From Chryseobacterium viscerum (lineage in GTDB: Bacteria > Bacteroidota > Bacteroidia > Flavobacteriales > Weeksellaceae), in assembly GCF_002899945.2 (NCBI RefSeq), contig NZ_PPEG02000003.1:434001-498000 (forward strand): a stretch of DNA of 64,000 nt, written 5' to 3'. Position 1 is the stretch's first letter; every line of letters begins with the position of its first letter. The translations under genes and the position numbers were made by a program. Of this stretch, positions 16,490 to 25,231 are shown piece by piece. The notes beneath the pieces are model-generated. The model worked only from the letters and a program-made list of their open reading frames with translations. It was not told the origin of the DNA and searched no databases.

Positions 16490-17245
16490 TTAATCATCAT
16501 TCAGCCATTCCAGGAAATTCTGAACCCGTACTCTGCTTACAATAATTTCGTGGGGGCATTCTGGTTCAAATTCGATATTCAGTCTACTATTTTCCACCTT
16601 TTTAATTCCTTTGATCGCTTTAATATTAGCAATGCAGTTGCGGGAAACCCTGAAAAACAGGTCTTCAATGAGCTGGTCTTCCAATTGGTCCAAAGTATAA
16701 TTGATAATATACCTCTTATTGTCAAAAGTATGCAGCATCACTACTTTTTCTTCACTGTAGAAATAGGCGATATTTTTGGATTCCACATACAGATATCCTT
16801 CACGGGAATGTACCAAATATCTGTTTTTTACTTTTTTCATCAATGATGATTCCACCATACGAATGCCTGTTTCTTTCTGTTCTCTGTCAAAATGCAGGTC
16901 TTCCAGCTTTATAAGTGCTCGTTCCAGATCCTCTTCAGAGATAGGTTTCAGTAAATAATCTATACTATTAACTTTAAAAGCCTGAATTGCATATTCATCA
17001 TAAGCTGTCGTAAAAATAATAGGAACTTCCACCTTGATATGATTGAAGATTTCAAAGCAGCTTCCGTCCGAAAGGCTGATATCCATCAGAATAAAATCAG
17101 GGTTATTTTCCTGGAGAAATTCCACAGACTCCAGGACACTTTGAGTTCTTTCCAACAATATATCATTCGGACGGAGTTTATCCATCATTCGTTTCAGTTC
17201 AGAAAAAGCCAGACGCTCATCTTCAATGATCAGGTATTTTTTCAT
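16490..17245 (-). CDS. LytTR response regulator
   Basis: A 251-residue regulator, complete unlike the first LytTR protein in the window. Receiver domain residues 1-120: acidic EDE at 8-10, phospho-acceptor Asp55 in FILMDISLSD, Lys in YLLKPISEEDL. The LytTR DNA-binding domain occupies residues 145-250 (NRYLVHSREGYLYVESKNIAYF, then FFRVSRNCIANIKAI). The start codon overlaps the end of the kinase gene by four bases (ATGA), so the two are translated together as a pair. Targets are unknown. Confidence 0.93.
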   Translation of the reverse strand: MKKYLIIEDERLAFSELKRMMDKLRPNDILLERTQSVLESVEFLQENNPDFILMDISLSDGSCFEIFNHIKVEVPIIFTTAYDEYAIQAFKVNSIDYLLKPISEEDLERALIKLEDLHFDREQKETGIRMVESSLMKKVKNRYLVHSREGYLYVESKNIAYFYSEEKVVMLHTFDNKRYIINYTLDQLEDQLIEDLFFRVSRNCIANIKAIKGIKKVENSRLNIEFEPECPHEIIVSRVRVQNFLEWLNDD

Positions 17246-18309
17246 TCTACGAAAGGTATTTTAACAATAAACTCATCCTTTTCTTCTATTATTTCCAGTT
17301 TTTTGTGATAGCGGTCGTATTGTGCAATCAGAAAAGAGAGACCTATTCCTTCTCCTTTGATGGCATCATTTCGCAAAGATATTTTGTTTCGGAAAGATAT
17401 GCCGTTCTTATCAGCAGAAATATGGATCATCAGTGGAGTTGCAGCTGAACTTATATTGTGCTTGAAAGCATTTTCCAGCAGGAGCTGAAAGCTGAAAGCC
17501 ACAATTTTCTGATGTTGCCATTGATCCATTGTTTCGATATCAATAACAAAGCCTTTCTCAAATCTTATTTCCATTAAAAACTGGTATTGGCGGAAGAAAT
17601 GCATCTCTTCCTGTAGAGTATTCAGTGGTTTTTTACTTACAGAAAGCACCTGTCTGTATACCTGTGACAGAGCTTTGGTGTATTTGTTGGCCTGTTCCTG
17701 ATTTTCATATATCAGAGAAGACAGTACATTCAGAGAATTGAACAAAAAATGTGGATTTACTTGTGCCCGCAATGCATTATACTGATACATCAGCATATTG
17801 TGTTTTGCTTTTTCAGAAGCTTTAAAGGCTTTGCGCTCTGCCTGAAAGTAAAATAATAAATCGAGTACCAGCAGAATAGGCAGATTGGCAGTTATATTAA
17901 GAATAAGACCTGTTTTATAAGAAAGAGACTGCTTTATTCCTACATCAAATATCTCTGTAACAATAAAATTGAATGCAAAATATAGCAAAATACACAGCAG
18001 AATATTACTTACAAATAATGAAGAAGCATGTCTATACATACTGGTATGCATGGGAGTAATTCCGTTGATTAATTTGATCAAAAGATAATCCAGAAAAGTC
18101 ATTACCAGTACAATAGGGTATATAAGCACAAACTGCAGCGGAAAATTATCCCACAGGCTGATTTTAGACAGAATACTGCTCTGCATAATGGTATTGAAGA
18201 AAAAGATCTGGTATACGGTGTAGATGGAAGTGACAATGAAATAATAAAGAGCAATCACATATTTCCTGTTCTTTGTCTCCTGATCTTTGAAAATTTCAGC
18301 AAAATCCAT
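17242..18309 (-). CDS. LytS-type sensor histidine kinase
   Basis: A 355-residue membrane kinase with about four transmembrane segments (residues 18-40, 57-80, 97-118, 133-155), a linker, and the His_kinase domain with the motif QVNPHFLFNSLN; the phospho-accepting His is residue 187. N box LLLENAFKHNI and a weak G box GEGIGLSFL follow. Overlaps the LytTR gene by four bases. Gene order is kinase then regulator, as in the pair at 4484-6280, but the two kinases share little sequence beyond the motifs. The DUF6268 gene lies upstream with a 69-base gap and could be in the same transcript. Confidence 0.92.
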   Translation of the reverse strand: MDFAEIFKDQETKNRKYVIALYYFIVTSIYTVYQIFFFNTIMQSSILSKISLWDNFPLQFVLIYPIVLVMTFLDYLLIKLINGITPMHTSMYRHASSLFVSNILLCILLYFAFNFIVTEIFDVGIKQSLSYKTGLILNITANLPILLVLDLLFYFQAERKAFKASEKAKHNMLMYQYNALRAQVNPHFLFNSLNVLSSLIYENQEQANKYTKALSQVYRQVLSVSKKPLNTLQEEMHFFRQYQFLMEIRFEKGFVIDIETMDQWQHQKIVAFSFQLLLENAFKHNISSAATPLMIHISADKNGISFRNKISLRNDAIKGEGIGLSFLIAQYDRYHKKLEIIEEKDEFIVKIPFVE

Positions 18310-18378
18310 ATTTAATATTGTGTTGGTGATAAAAGGTATAATAAGCTGTTCTGTTCATTTTTGTGATACAAGAATAAG

Positions 18379-19287
18379 TTATTTTCGTTTTCCTGCAAAG
18401 TTATATTTAATCCCTGCAGAAATATAAACTGAAGGATCAAAAGTAGCATTTCCCCATTTCAAAAATTGGGAAGGTTCCCGGTCTCTGTATCGGTCTGTAC
18501 GTCCGAAGTTGGCTCCAAATGTGCCACTGAACGTCCAGTTGTTGATTCGATACTCAGGTTCTATGCCAAGACTTACGAAATGATGATCAAAATATTTCTT
18601 CTGTCCGTCAATTTTGGCAAGAGAAAAGAAAAATTTCGGACGGTTTACAATGCGTAAAGCCAGGGTTTCATTAAATCTGTAGCCCACAGAGAATTTGGGA
18701 GTATAACTAAACTCAGCATGGTATTCCATTCCCCGTTTTTTTTCGCTATGGTATTGGAAATAAGGCATGGGAATAAGCATTGGCTTATCAAAAGCATTAT
18801 TTGCGATGAGGGCAACGCCAAGTTTTATCTTAGGGCGGATCTGCCATATCAATGAAGAATAGGCATTTACTACAACCTGATCTATTTCCAGTTTCTGAAG
18901 ATCGGTATGGGTAGAATATATCCCGGCTGAAACTCCTCCGACAAACATCAGTTTCTCATGTATCGGAGTCATATAAAGTACTCCAAGGTCTGTGGATGCT
19001 ATTTCTTTAGGCAATGCCTCTGTGGCAACTCCCTCATTGCTGAACGAAGTGTATGAAGCATTCAGCGTTGCTGCCCATATTTTAGGTTGTTGATAAGCAG
19101 TCGGCTTTACACTTACCGGAGCGGTTACTGTAAAGGTGGTGGTAAAAGCAGCGCTTTTTCCGTCGGTTTTTTCCCGATTATCATCAATGTATTTTTGCTG
19201 TGGCAGATATTCTGATCTGATTTCTATCTGAGCAAAAGCATAAACTGCCTGTGTGAGAGCAGCTATTATAATCCATTTCTTTCTCAT
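18379..19287 (-). CDS. Outer-membrane beta-barrel-like protein (DUF6268)
   Basis: The ATG at 19287 is chosen, giving 302 residues, because the signal peptide (MRKKWIIIAALTQAVYAFAQ) starts there; an in-frame TTG at 19308 adds seven unlikely residues. The mature part alternates aromatic and polar residues in short strands (KMMFVGG, VVVNAYSSLIWQI, RPKIKLGVALIAN) and ends with a strand closing in F near YNFAGKRK, as in outer-membrane barrels. It matches the DUF6268 type found in flavobacteria. Role unknown. It stands just upstream of the LytS/LytTR pair, so it may be related to what that pair senses. Confidence 0.75.
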   Translation of the reverse strand: MRKKWIIIAALTQAVYAFAQIEIRSEYLPQQKYIDDNREKTDGKSAAFTTTFTVTAPVSVKPTAYQQPKIWAATLNASYTSFSNEGVATEALPKEIASTDLGVLYMTPIHEKLMFVGGVSAGIYSTHTDLQKLEIDQVVVNAYSSLIWQIRPKIKLGVALIANNAFDKPMLIPMPYFQYHSEKKRGMEYHAEFSYTPKFSVGYRFNETLALRIVNRPKFFFSLAKIDGQKKYFDHHFVSLGIEPEYRINNWTFSGTFGANFGRTDRYRDREPSQFLKWGNATFDPSVYISAGIKYNFAGKRK

Positions 19288-19372
19288 ATATTTCTTTTTT
19301 GAAAGCACAAAGAAACTTTAATATTTGCTTAATTAATTGTTTGTCAGTTTGTTAAATGATGGATTGAAGAAA

Positions 19373-20512
19373 ATGATGGATAGAATGAATTATTCTGATG
19401 ATGAATTTCTGTATATGATTTTTAGAATCCTGATTATTTGTAGTTTTGTGAATATCATGAAAATAGAGAATATGTCATTCATCAACGATTTAGGCAAAAT
19501 TATTTTTTTCCTTTTTCTGCTGTTAAGCGCCTTCCTTATTACAGCAAAATCAGAAAGAAAATTACCCAATTATCTATTTGCAGCCTTTCTGTTGATTTCT
19601 GTGATTGATCTTTCGGGGTTCTTCCTAACACCGTCTGATAATAAATTGATTAAAGGGTTCAAACTGGGCAGTGTTCTGCTCCAGATGCCTCTCTATTTTC
19701 TGTACGTCAATGCTGCCTGTTATTATAACTTTACCCTTCGTACAAAACATCTCCTGCATGCATTACCGTTTTTGTTCTTTTTGTTGTGGTTTAGCATAAC
19801 AGGAATTTCTGAGCAAAATAATCAGATATTTGATATCGTTTCTACAGTTCAGTATTACTTTTATATCGTTGCTGTATTTCTTGTGCTCAGGACGTTCCGG
19901 AAACTGTATCAGGAAAACTACTCAAGCAATCATCACCTTACGTATAAATGGCTGATGCAGACCACTATTCTCTTTTTGATCGGGAGTTTTTTTGTATTGC
20001 TGAGGGGTTTTACGAAGACTGATTCTTCTACTTTTATGTATTTATATGCATTTTCATCACTGTTTGTTTTATTTATCATCAGCTGGTTTGTATTAAATGC
20101 TTTATACCGTCCCAATCTTTTGGCTGGGATCAATAAGGATCTGATTCCGATACAACAAGTTGATGAGCCTCAAAAAGAGGAACCGGAACAGTTGAAAAAT
20201 CTCCTGATATTTATGGAAACTGAAAAACCATATCTGGACGATAAGCTTACTTTGCAGAAACTGGCGAAACAGATCGATATTCCGGAAAAGCAATTGTCGG
20301 GATTAATCAACCAGCATACGGGTAAACATTTTTTTGACTTTATTAATGAGTTCAGAATTAATAAAGCAAAAGCGATTCTTAAGGATCAGCCTCAGCTTAC
20401 CGTGCTTGAAGTTCTGTATGAAGTGGGGTTTAATTCCAAATCTTCATTTTATACAGCATTCAAAAAAGAAACAGGGGTTACTCCTACAGATTACAGAAAA
20501 TCAATTGTTTAA
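19373..20512 (+). CDS. Membrane-anchored AraC-family regulator
   Basis: The protein has an N-terminal multi-TM region of about seven segments (roughly residues 30-230) followed by a C-terminal AraC DNA-binding domain (residues 270-378) with two helix-turn-helix motifs: LQKLAKQIDIPEKQLSGLIN and VLEVLYEVGFNSKSSFYTAFKKETGVTP. Such 7TM-AraC proteins are a common sensor type in Bacteroidota. The start is uncertain: TTG at 19337, ATG at 19373 (used here) and ATG at 19457 are all in frame, and homologous proteins often start close to the first TM segment, which favours a shorter form. The regulator is divergent from the DUF6268 gene and upstream of the serine hydrolase gene, either of which it may control. 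Confidence 0.85.
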   Translation: MMDRMNYSDDEFLYMIFRILIICSFVNIMKIENMSFINDLGKIIFFLFLLLSAFLITAKSERKLPNYLFAAFLLISVIDLSGFFLTPSDNKLIKGFKLGSVLLQMPLYFLYVNAACYYNFTLRTKHLLHALPFLFFLLWFSITGISEQNNQIFDIVSTVQYYFYIVAVFLVLRTFRKLYQENYSSNHHLTYKWLMQTTILFLIGSFFVLLRGFTKTDSSTFMYLYAFSSLFVLFIISWFVLNALYRPNLLAGINKDLIPIQQVDEPQKEEPEQLKNLLIFMETEKPYLDDKLTLQKLAKQIDIPEKQLSGLINQHTGKHFFDFINEFRINKAKAILKDQPQLTVLEVLYEVGFNSKSSFYTAFKKETGVTPTDYRKSIV

Positions 20513-20517
20513 ATGGT

Positions 20518-20565
20518 GTCCGACTTTAAATCGGACTATTTTTATCTGAAAAATCAGTCCGATTT
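20518..20565 (+). terminator. Terminator with two competing hairpins
   Basis: GTCCGA (20518-20523) pairs with TCGGAC (20531-20536) followed by TATTTTTATC, a short terminator. The same right arm can instead pair further down: AAATCGGACT (20528-20537) with AGTCCGATTT (20556-20565), extended by ATTTTT/AAAAAT with one bulged C. The two structures are mutually exclusive. Confidence 0.55.
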
Positions 20566-20631
20566 CCGGTAGTCGGATATTTAAATCATTGCAAAATCTC
20601 AGATTTGCTTCATCATTAAAATTTATAACAG

Positions 20632-22272
20632 ATGAAACCACAAATCAGATTGGCATTGGTCCTTTTTATAATTCTGAACACCGGATTTTATTTCGGACAA
20701 TTGACCCAGCAGGATAAGATCCGAAAAGCAGATTCCATAGTGAGCAGTTATTCTAAATCCAATACACCCGGAATGGCTGTTGGCATTATTAAAGACGGAA
20801 AAGTAATCTATAAAAAAACATACGGACTTGCAAATCTTGAAGACCGGACTCCCGTGACCGATTCTACGGCTTTTAATATCGCTTCCGTTTCCAAACAGTT
20901 TACCGCATTTGTTGCCTTTATGGCTGAAAAAGAAGGCCGATTGTCTTTTGAAGATGATATCAGAACTTATCTCCCGGAATTGAAACATTTACCCTACAAA
21001 ATCACCATCAGACAGCTGGCTAATCATACCCATGGATTACCGGACTATACAACTATCAAAGACTTGCAAGGAATTGGAATTGAAGTGAGGGTGACTAGTG
21101 CGGATGCTGCAAAAACAGTTTTGGCTATTAAAAGTATCAACTTTAAACCTGGTGATGAATACAGATACAACAATACCGGTTTTCTGTTGCTTGCAGAAAT
21201 TCTCCACAGAATTTACAAAAAAGATTTTGCACAGATACTTAAAGAATATATTTTCAAACCATTGCATATGGATCATACAATGGTAATGGAGGATGCGGTG
21301 AACATTACTCCGAATAGAGCAGAATCTTATCAGGAAGACAGTTCCGGTTTTATAAAAACACCTCTGGGGCAAATGGGAAATGGAGCTTCCAATATTTTCA
21401 CTACACTGAACGATTTGTGTACATGGGCAATTAATTTTCAGAAACCATCCATTGGAAGCCGCGAGATTTATAATAAGATGGAGGAAAACACCTTTTTAAA
21501 TAATGGGGAAAAAGTAGAATACGGATTAGGCCTGCAAACCGGAAAGTATAAAGGTCTGGATATTGTCTTTCATGGTGGAGGTACTGCCAGCTACAGATCT
21601 TATATCCTGCATATTCCCGCCTATAATCTGTCTATTGTTCTTGCCGGAAATAAAAGGGCCTTTGACGGATTGCTGATTGCCTATAGAGTAGTAGATGTAT
21701 TTCTTAAGGATCAGCAGATTCTTCCGCCGCCACCCCAAAAAGTAACGTATACCGCTGCCGAGCTGAAATCATTTGAAGGGACTTATGAAATCAATCCTGG
21801 AAATTATCTGGACTTCACAACAGATGGCAGGAATATGTATCCTAAAGGGAGTAAAACTCCGTTAGAGACGGTAGGAGATAACAAATTTAATATCCCTTCT
21901 ATTCCGACAGGAAGCCTTACATTTCATCCGGGATCGGTAACATTCAGGATTGGAGATTTTACGTTTATCTGTAAAAAAGTAATCTTAAAACCTTTGAAAG
22001 AAGATAAAATAGATCTTACCAAGTTTGTAGGGTTTTATAGGAATGAAGAATTCAACACCATTTATCAGTTGGTTATAGAAAATAATAAACTGATTGCCAG
22101 ACATTCTTTGAATCCTGATATTCCGTTGTATTTCCTAAGCGATTCAGAGCTGTATTCTTCTGTGTCATTCTTCGGACGGCTTGATGTTAAATATGATAAA
22201 AATAAAACAGTATCCGGATTTCTATTATCAGGAGGAAATCTCTCTAATATTGAGTTCAAAAGAATAAAATAG
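20632..22272 (+). CDS. Periplasmic serine hydrolase (class C beta-lactamase fold)
   Basis: A 546-residue protein with a signal peptide (about residues 1-22, ending YFGQ). The beta-lactamase/PBP4-like domain spans residues 30-370, with nucleophile motif SVSK (SxxK), the YNN motif (YxN) in YRYNNTGF, and HGGG near residue 310 as the KTG equivalent (HxG). The last 170 residues form two beta-rich domains typical of the longer members of this family (D-aminopeptidase/esterase EstB-like). Activity on beta-lactams cannot be assumed; peptides or esters are more likely. A bidirectional terminator follows. Confidence 0.9.
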   Translation: MKPQIRLALVLFIILNTGFYFGQLTQQDKIRKADSIVSSYSKSNTPGMAVGIIKDGKVIYKKTYGLANLEDRTPVTDSTAFNIASVSKQFTAFVAFMAEKEGRLSFEDDIRTYLPELKHLPYKITIRQLANHTHGLPDYTTIKDLQGIGIEVRVTSADAAKTVLAIKSINFKPGDEYRYNNTGFLLLAEILHRIYKKDFAQILKEYIFKPLHMDHTMVMEDAVNITPNRAESYQEDSSGFIKTPLGQMGNGASNIFTTLNDLCTWAINFQKPSIGSREIYNKMEENTFLNNGEKVEYGLGLQTGKYKGLDIVFHGGGTASYRSYILHIPAYNLSIVLAGNKRAFDGLLIAYRVVDVFLKDQQILPPPPQKVTYTAAELKSFEGTYEINPGNYLDFTTDGRNMYPKGSKTPLETVGDNKFNIPSIPTGSLTFHPGSVTFRIGDFTFICKKVILKPLKEDKIDLTKFVGFYRNEEFNTIYQLVIENNKLIARHSLNPDIPLYFLSDSELYSSVSFFGRLDVKYDKNKTVSGFLLSGGNLSNIEFKRIK

Positions 22273-22279
22273 TCTTCTC

Positions 22280-22329
22280 AAAAGTGTCATTCTGATGTTC
22301 TTACATGAAAAACCAGAATGACACTTTTT
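22280..22329. terminator. Bidirectional terminator
   Basis: AAAGTGTCATTCTG (22281-22294) pairs perfectly with CAGAATGACACTTT (22314-22327), 14 bp, with T-runs on both sides. It lies between convergent genes 20632-22272 and 22345-22770. Confidence 0.9.
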
Positions 22330-22344
22330 CGGTATCGATAGAGT

Positions 22345-22770
22345 TTATTTGTTCTGTCCGATATCCAGCCTTTCAAATTTTCCTTCAGCGTTTTTATGGA
22401 ATCTGAAAAATACAGGAAAGGTTCCCCATTTTCCAGCCTGAAAGTTGCCATAAATATCTTTTCCATCATTTTCTACACGGTCTATGCTGAGAAATTTCTC
22501 GTTGCCGAGAGCGTTAGAAAAAAATGATTTAAAGTCTACATGCTGGCCGTCATCTGTCATTGTTGGGTTCTCTGTGAAGAAGCTGTACCAGCTTTTATCG
22601 CCGTTCTGTAATGCCTCGATCGCTTGTTTTACCGAAGGGTCTGTTATTTTTGATAAGTCCATTATGGTTTGTTTTTTTGAAGTTTGGTGTTTCTCTTTGT
22701 TCGTATTTTGTCCACAGGCTATGCAGGAAAAGCTTATTAGAAATAGGGTTATCAACTTATAGGCTCTCAT
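22345..22770 (-). CDS. Lipoprotein with NTF2-like domain
   Basis: A 141-residue predicted lipoprotein: signal peptide with lipobox around FSCIACGQ (Cys19). After a polar spacer, residues 40-140 have the shape of a SnoaL/NTF2-like domain (KQAIEALQNGDKSWYSFF, then GTFPVFFRFHKNAEGKFERLDI). Domain assignment is by pattern only. It is encoded just downstream of a DoxX-like membrane protein in the same direction, with a five-base gap, so both are probably one operon. The substrate or ligand is unknown. Confidence 0.75.
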   Translation of the reverse strand: MRAYKLITLFLISFSCIACGQNTNKEKHQTSKKQTIMDLSKITDPSVKQAIEALQNGDKSWYSFFTENPTMTDDGQHVDFKSFFSNALGNEKFLSIDRVENDGKDIYGNFQAGKWGTFPVFFRFHKNAEGKFERLDIGQNK

Positions 22771-22775
22771 CTGTT

Positions 22776-23123
22776 TTAGCTTTTAAGAGGATGTTGAAGA
22801 TAGATGATCAGAAGATTCAAACAAAGAAAAGGAAGCTCTATCATAGCCCCTTTCAGATCTTTGTTCAAAAGCTGGAAACAGATGATCAATAGGATACCGG
22901 CTGCCATCAGAAAGTTTCCCCAGACAAATGTTTTCGGAAATAAAATCATGACAGAAGCCAATATCGTAAATGCTCCATTGATGATAAGTCCTGTTTTGTC
23001 AAATCCCCATTTTCCGAACATTTCTGTCATCTCTGGTTTACCTGAAATCATAGCGATTCCTTGTTTGAAGCCCATAAAGACTGCAAATAGAATCAGTGCA
23101 AAATTGATAATCTTTAGCATCAT
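22776..23123 (-). CDS. DoxX-like small membrane protein
   Basis: A 115-residue integral membrane protein with four hydrophobic segments (about residues 3-22, 42-62, 68-86, 95-111). The order and the MLKIINFALILFAVFMGFKQG start resemble the DoxX-like family, whose members sit in the inner membrane; the function of small members is unclear. First of two genes with the NTF2-like lipoprotein. The ORF on the opposite strand in the same place (22804-23184) has no coding signs. Confidence 0.75.
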   Translation of the reverse strand: MMLKIINFALILFAVFMGFKQGIAMISGKPEMTEMFGKWGFDKTGLIINGAFTILASVMILFPKTFVWGNFLMAAGILLIICFQLLNKDLKGAMIELPFLCLNLLIIYLQHPLKS

Positions 23124-23241
23124 TGATGTGTGTTTTATATTATTAAGACAAATATCAATGAAATTAATGAGGTATCAATGGTGAATTTTTCGTAAATTAA
23201 TATTGAATGAGGACAAAATCAGACATTCTGTTTATTGTATT

Positions 23242-23280
23242 CCAAAAAAAGACCACAATCTATGGAATAAATTGTGGTCT
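23242..23280 (-). terminator. Rho-independent terminator
   Basis: On the minus strand AGACCACAAT and ATTGTGGTCT form a 10-bp stem (23250-23280) followed by seven T. It ends the transcript of 23303-23716. Confidence 0.85.
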
Positions 23281-23302
23281 CCTTTCACTAAGAACTATTT
23301 AG

Positions 23303-23716
23303 CTACGATTCTGTTTTCAAATAGCCATAATGTAAAGTTGTTTCTTTTCCGAATAAGCTTGAGAAAATATTCTGAAATTCATGGATGTATCTGCATTTTA
23401 TGGCGTTGCCGTATATTTTAAGACCTTCCAGAATTTTTCTGGAACTCAGGTCTATATCATATTTTATAAAAGTTTCCGGTCTTTCATACCGTATACTCTG
23501 ATCCGAAGTGTAAGTTCTTGAAAATCCTAACTTTTCAAGCCATTCCTCGGTTATTTTAATAGGTTTGATAGAGGCTGCCGGGACTGAGATACTTTGAATA
23601 TCATTTTCAATTTTAACAAAATAAGCCTGTTCAACATTGTGAAAGATCTCAGTGATTGTATAAATTTGGTTTTTGTACTCAACTAAGTTCTTGATTTTTA
23701 AATCTGCTACATTCAT
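23303..23716 (-). CDS. Hypothetical cytosolic protein
   Basis: A 137-residue protein with no signal peptide or TM segment. It starts MNVADLKIKNLVEYKNQIYTI, and the pattern LKIxNLVxYxNxIYxI recurs in a family of small Bacteroidota proteins often found near phage or accessory genes; this likeness is from memory of the pattern, not a search. Aromatic-rich C-terminal half. It has its own terminator and a 190-base upstream gap. No function is assigned. Confidence 0.65.
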   Translation of the reverse strand: MNVADLKIKNLVEYKNQIYTITEIFHNVEQAYFVKIENDIQSISVPAASIKPIKITEEWLEKLGFSRTYTSDQSIRYERPETFIKYDIDLSSRKILEGLKIYGNAIKCRYIHEFQNIFSSLFGKETTLHYGYLKTES

Positions 23717-23914
23717 AATATTCTGAGTTTTTAAGGTGATGATAAAGTCTCAAATAAATAGCAAATAGTATGCCCTGCATTATATTGTTAAGCCTTGTTT
23801 TAGTGAAGATTAGGTTAAATTTTCACTGTAAAAAATTAATGATATGTTAAAATAGCACACCCATGCGGGAATAATAGCGTTTTAGGAAAAAATAGATGTG
23901 GTACGTGTGTGGTA

Positions 23915-25117
23915 CTAGTTTTTTGTTCTTTCTTTTGGAACTACGTTCGCAGTGGTCAACAGAAGTGCTGTAATCACCGATATAATAAGTACGCCTATGA
24001 AGACATTCCAGGAATAAGCATGAAGAAGATATCCTGTACCACTGCCCAGAATGCTTGAACCAAAATAATAAAACAGCCAGTAAATAGAAGTGGCCGAAGA
24101 TTTTCCACGTTTGGCATATAAGGCAGTCATCTGACTGGCCATTGTGTGAGCTGCAAAAAATGAAAGGGTAAAAAGCCCAAGTCCGAAAATAAGGATATAG
24201 ATGTTTTCTGATAATAATAATGAAGCTCCGGTAAGCATAAACAAAATAGAACCTTTCAGAATATCATTCATGCCAAATCTTTTGGAAAGCCGGCCTGCAA
24301 TCATAGTTCCGAAAACTCCAAAAATATACATCAGGAAGATAAAGGCAATGATAAAATGGCTCAATGAAAAAGGTTTTGCTTCCAGTCTGAATGTCAGGTA
24401 ATTGTATACACTCACAAAAGCTCCCATCAGCAAAGCTGCTGTACAGTATAGACGAAGCATATAAGGATTTGTCAGGAAAAACTTCATCTGCTTTACCTTA
24501 AGGTGATAATCTGTTTTCTGAGGATTGAAAAACCTTGATTCCGGAAATAGTTTCCAAAATATAATACCCAGAATAAAGCTTTCTATCCCGATAAGAAGTA
24601 CGGCATTTCGCCATCCGAATTCTCCTGCCATAAGAGTTGCCAGTATTCTTCCACTCATCCCGCCAATTGTATTCCCGCTGAGATACATACTGATTGCCGC
24701 AGGTACCGCGAATGCATTCACTTCCTCTGTAAGATAGGCAAGAGCAACTGCAGAAACACCAGAAACGACAAAACCCTTCAATACTCCGATAGCAATTAAC
24801 AGGCTTAAGCTTGGGATCCAGGTAGAAATAATGGTAAGCAGGGCAGACGAAATCAACGAAAAGACCATCAGGCTTTTTCTGGAATAGCTGTCGGCTTTAA
24901 AAGCAAAAAACAGTAATCCTAATGCCATTCCTATTGTAGATGAAGACACGAGTAGGGAAGTATCACCTACAGATACCCCGAACTGTTCTGCCGCCATCGG
25001 CAGCATCGGCTGGAAAAGATAAAGCTGGGCAAAAACAGAAAGTCCTGAAAAGAAAATACAAAGTTTTATGTATCGGAAACGTTGGCTTCCCTGATTGGTT
25101 TTTTCAGATGAATTCAT
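23915..25117 (-). CDS. MFS transporter (drug/sugar exporter type)
   Basis: A 400-residue inner-membrane protein with twelve predicted TM segments. The ATG at 25117 is used; a TTG at 25129 adds four residues. The segment GLLFFAFKADSYSRKSLMVFSL between TM2 and TM3 is the MFS signature loop (motif A variant), repeated as GRLSKRFGMNDILKGSILF between TM8 and TM9. It resembles the YnfM/AraJ-type exporters. Direction and substrate are inferred from family only. A regulator of the AraC type lies upstream, 115 bases away, in the same direction and may control it. Confidence 0.9.
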   Translation of the reverse strand: MNSSEKTNQGSQRFRYIKLCIFFSGLSVFAQLYLFQPMLPMAAEQFGVSVGDTSLLVSSSTIGMALGLLFFAFKADSYSRKSLMVFSLISSALLTIISTWIPSLSLLIAIGVLKGFVVSGVSAVALAYLTEEVNAFAVPAAISMYLSGNTIGGMSGRILATLMAGEFGWRNAVLLIGIESFILGIIFWKLFPESRFFNPQKTDYHLKVKQMKFFLTNPYMLRLYCTAALLMGAFVSVYNYLTFRLEAKPFSLSHFIIAFIFLMYIFGVFGTMIAGRLSKRFGMNDILKGSILFMLTGASLLLSENIYILIFGLGLFTLSFFAAHTMASQMTALYAKRGKSSATSIYWLFYYFGSSILGSGTGYLLHAYSWNVFIGVLIISVITALLLTTANVVPKERTKN

Positions 25118-25231
25118 GATTTTTTGCAATTAAAATGCAGAGGTTTGACAGAAAATTAAGTCTTGTAAATTTCCTGATTATTTTCCGAATTAAAAAATCA
25201 TTATCTCAATGATATTGATTGGTGAAACCGA

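Noticed and set aside
22804..23184. 126-codon open frame on the plus strand
   Set aside because: Opposite the DoxX-like gene, which has four clear TM segments and an operon partner.
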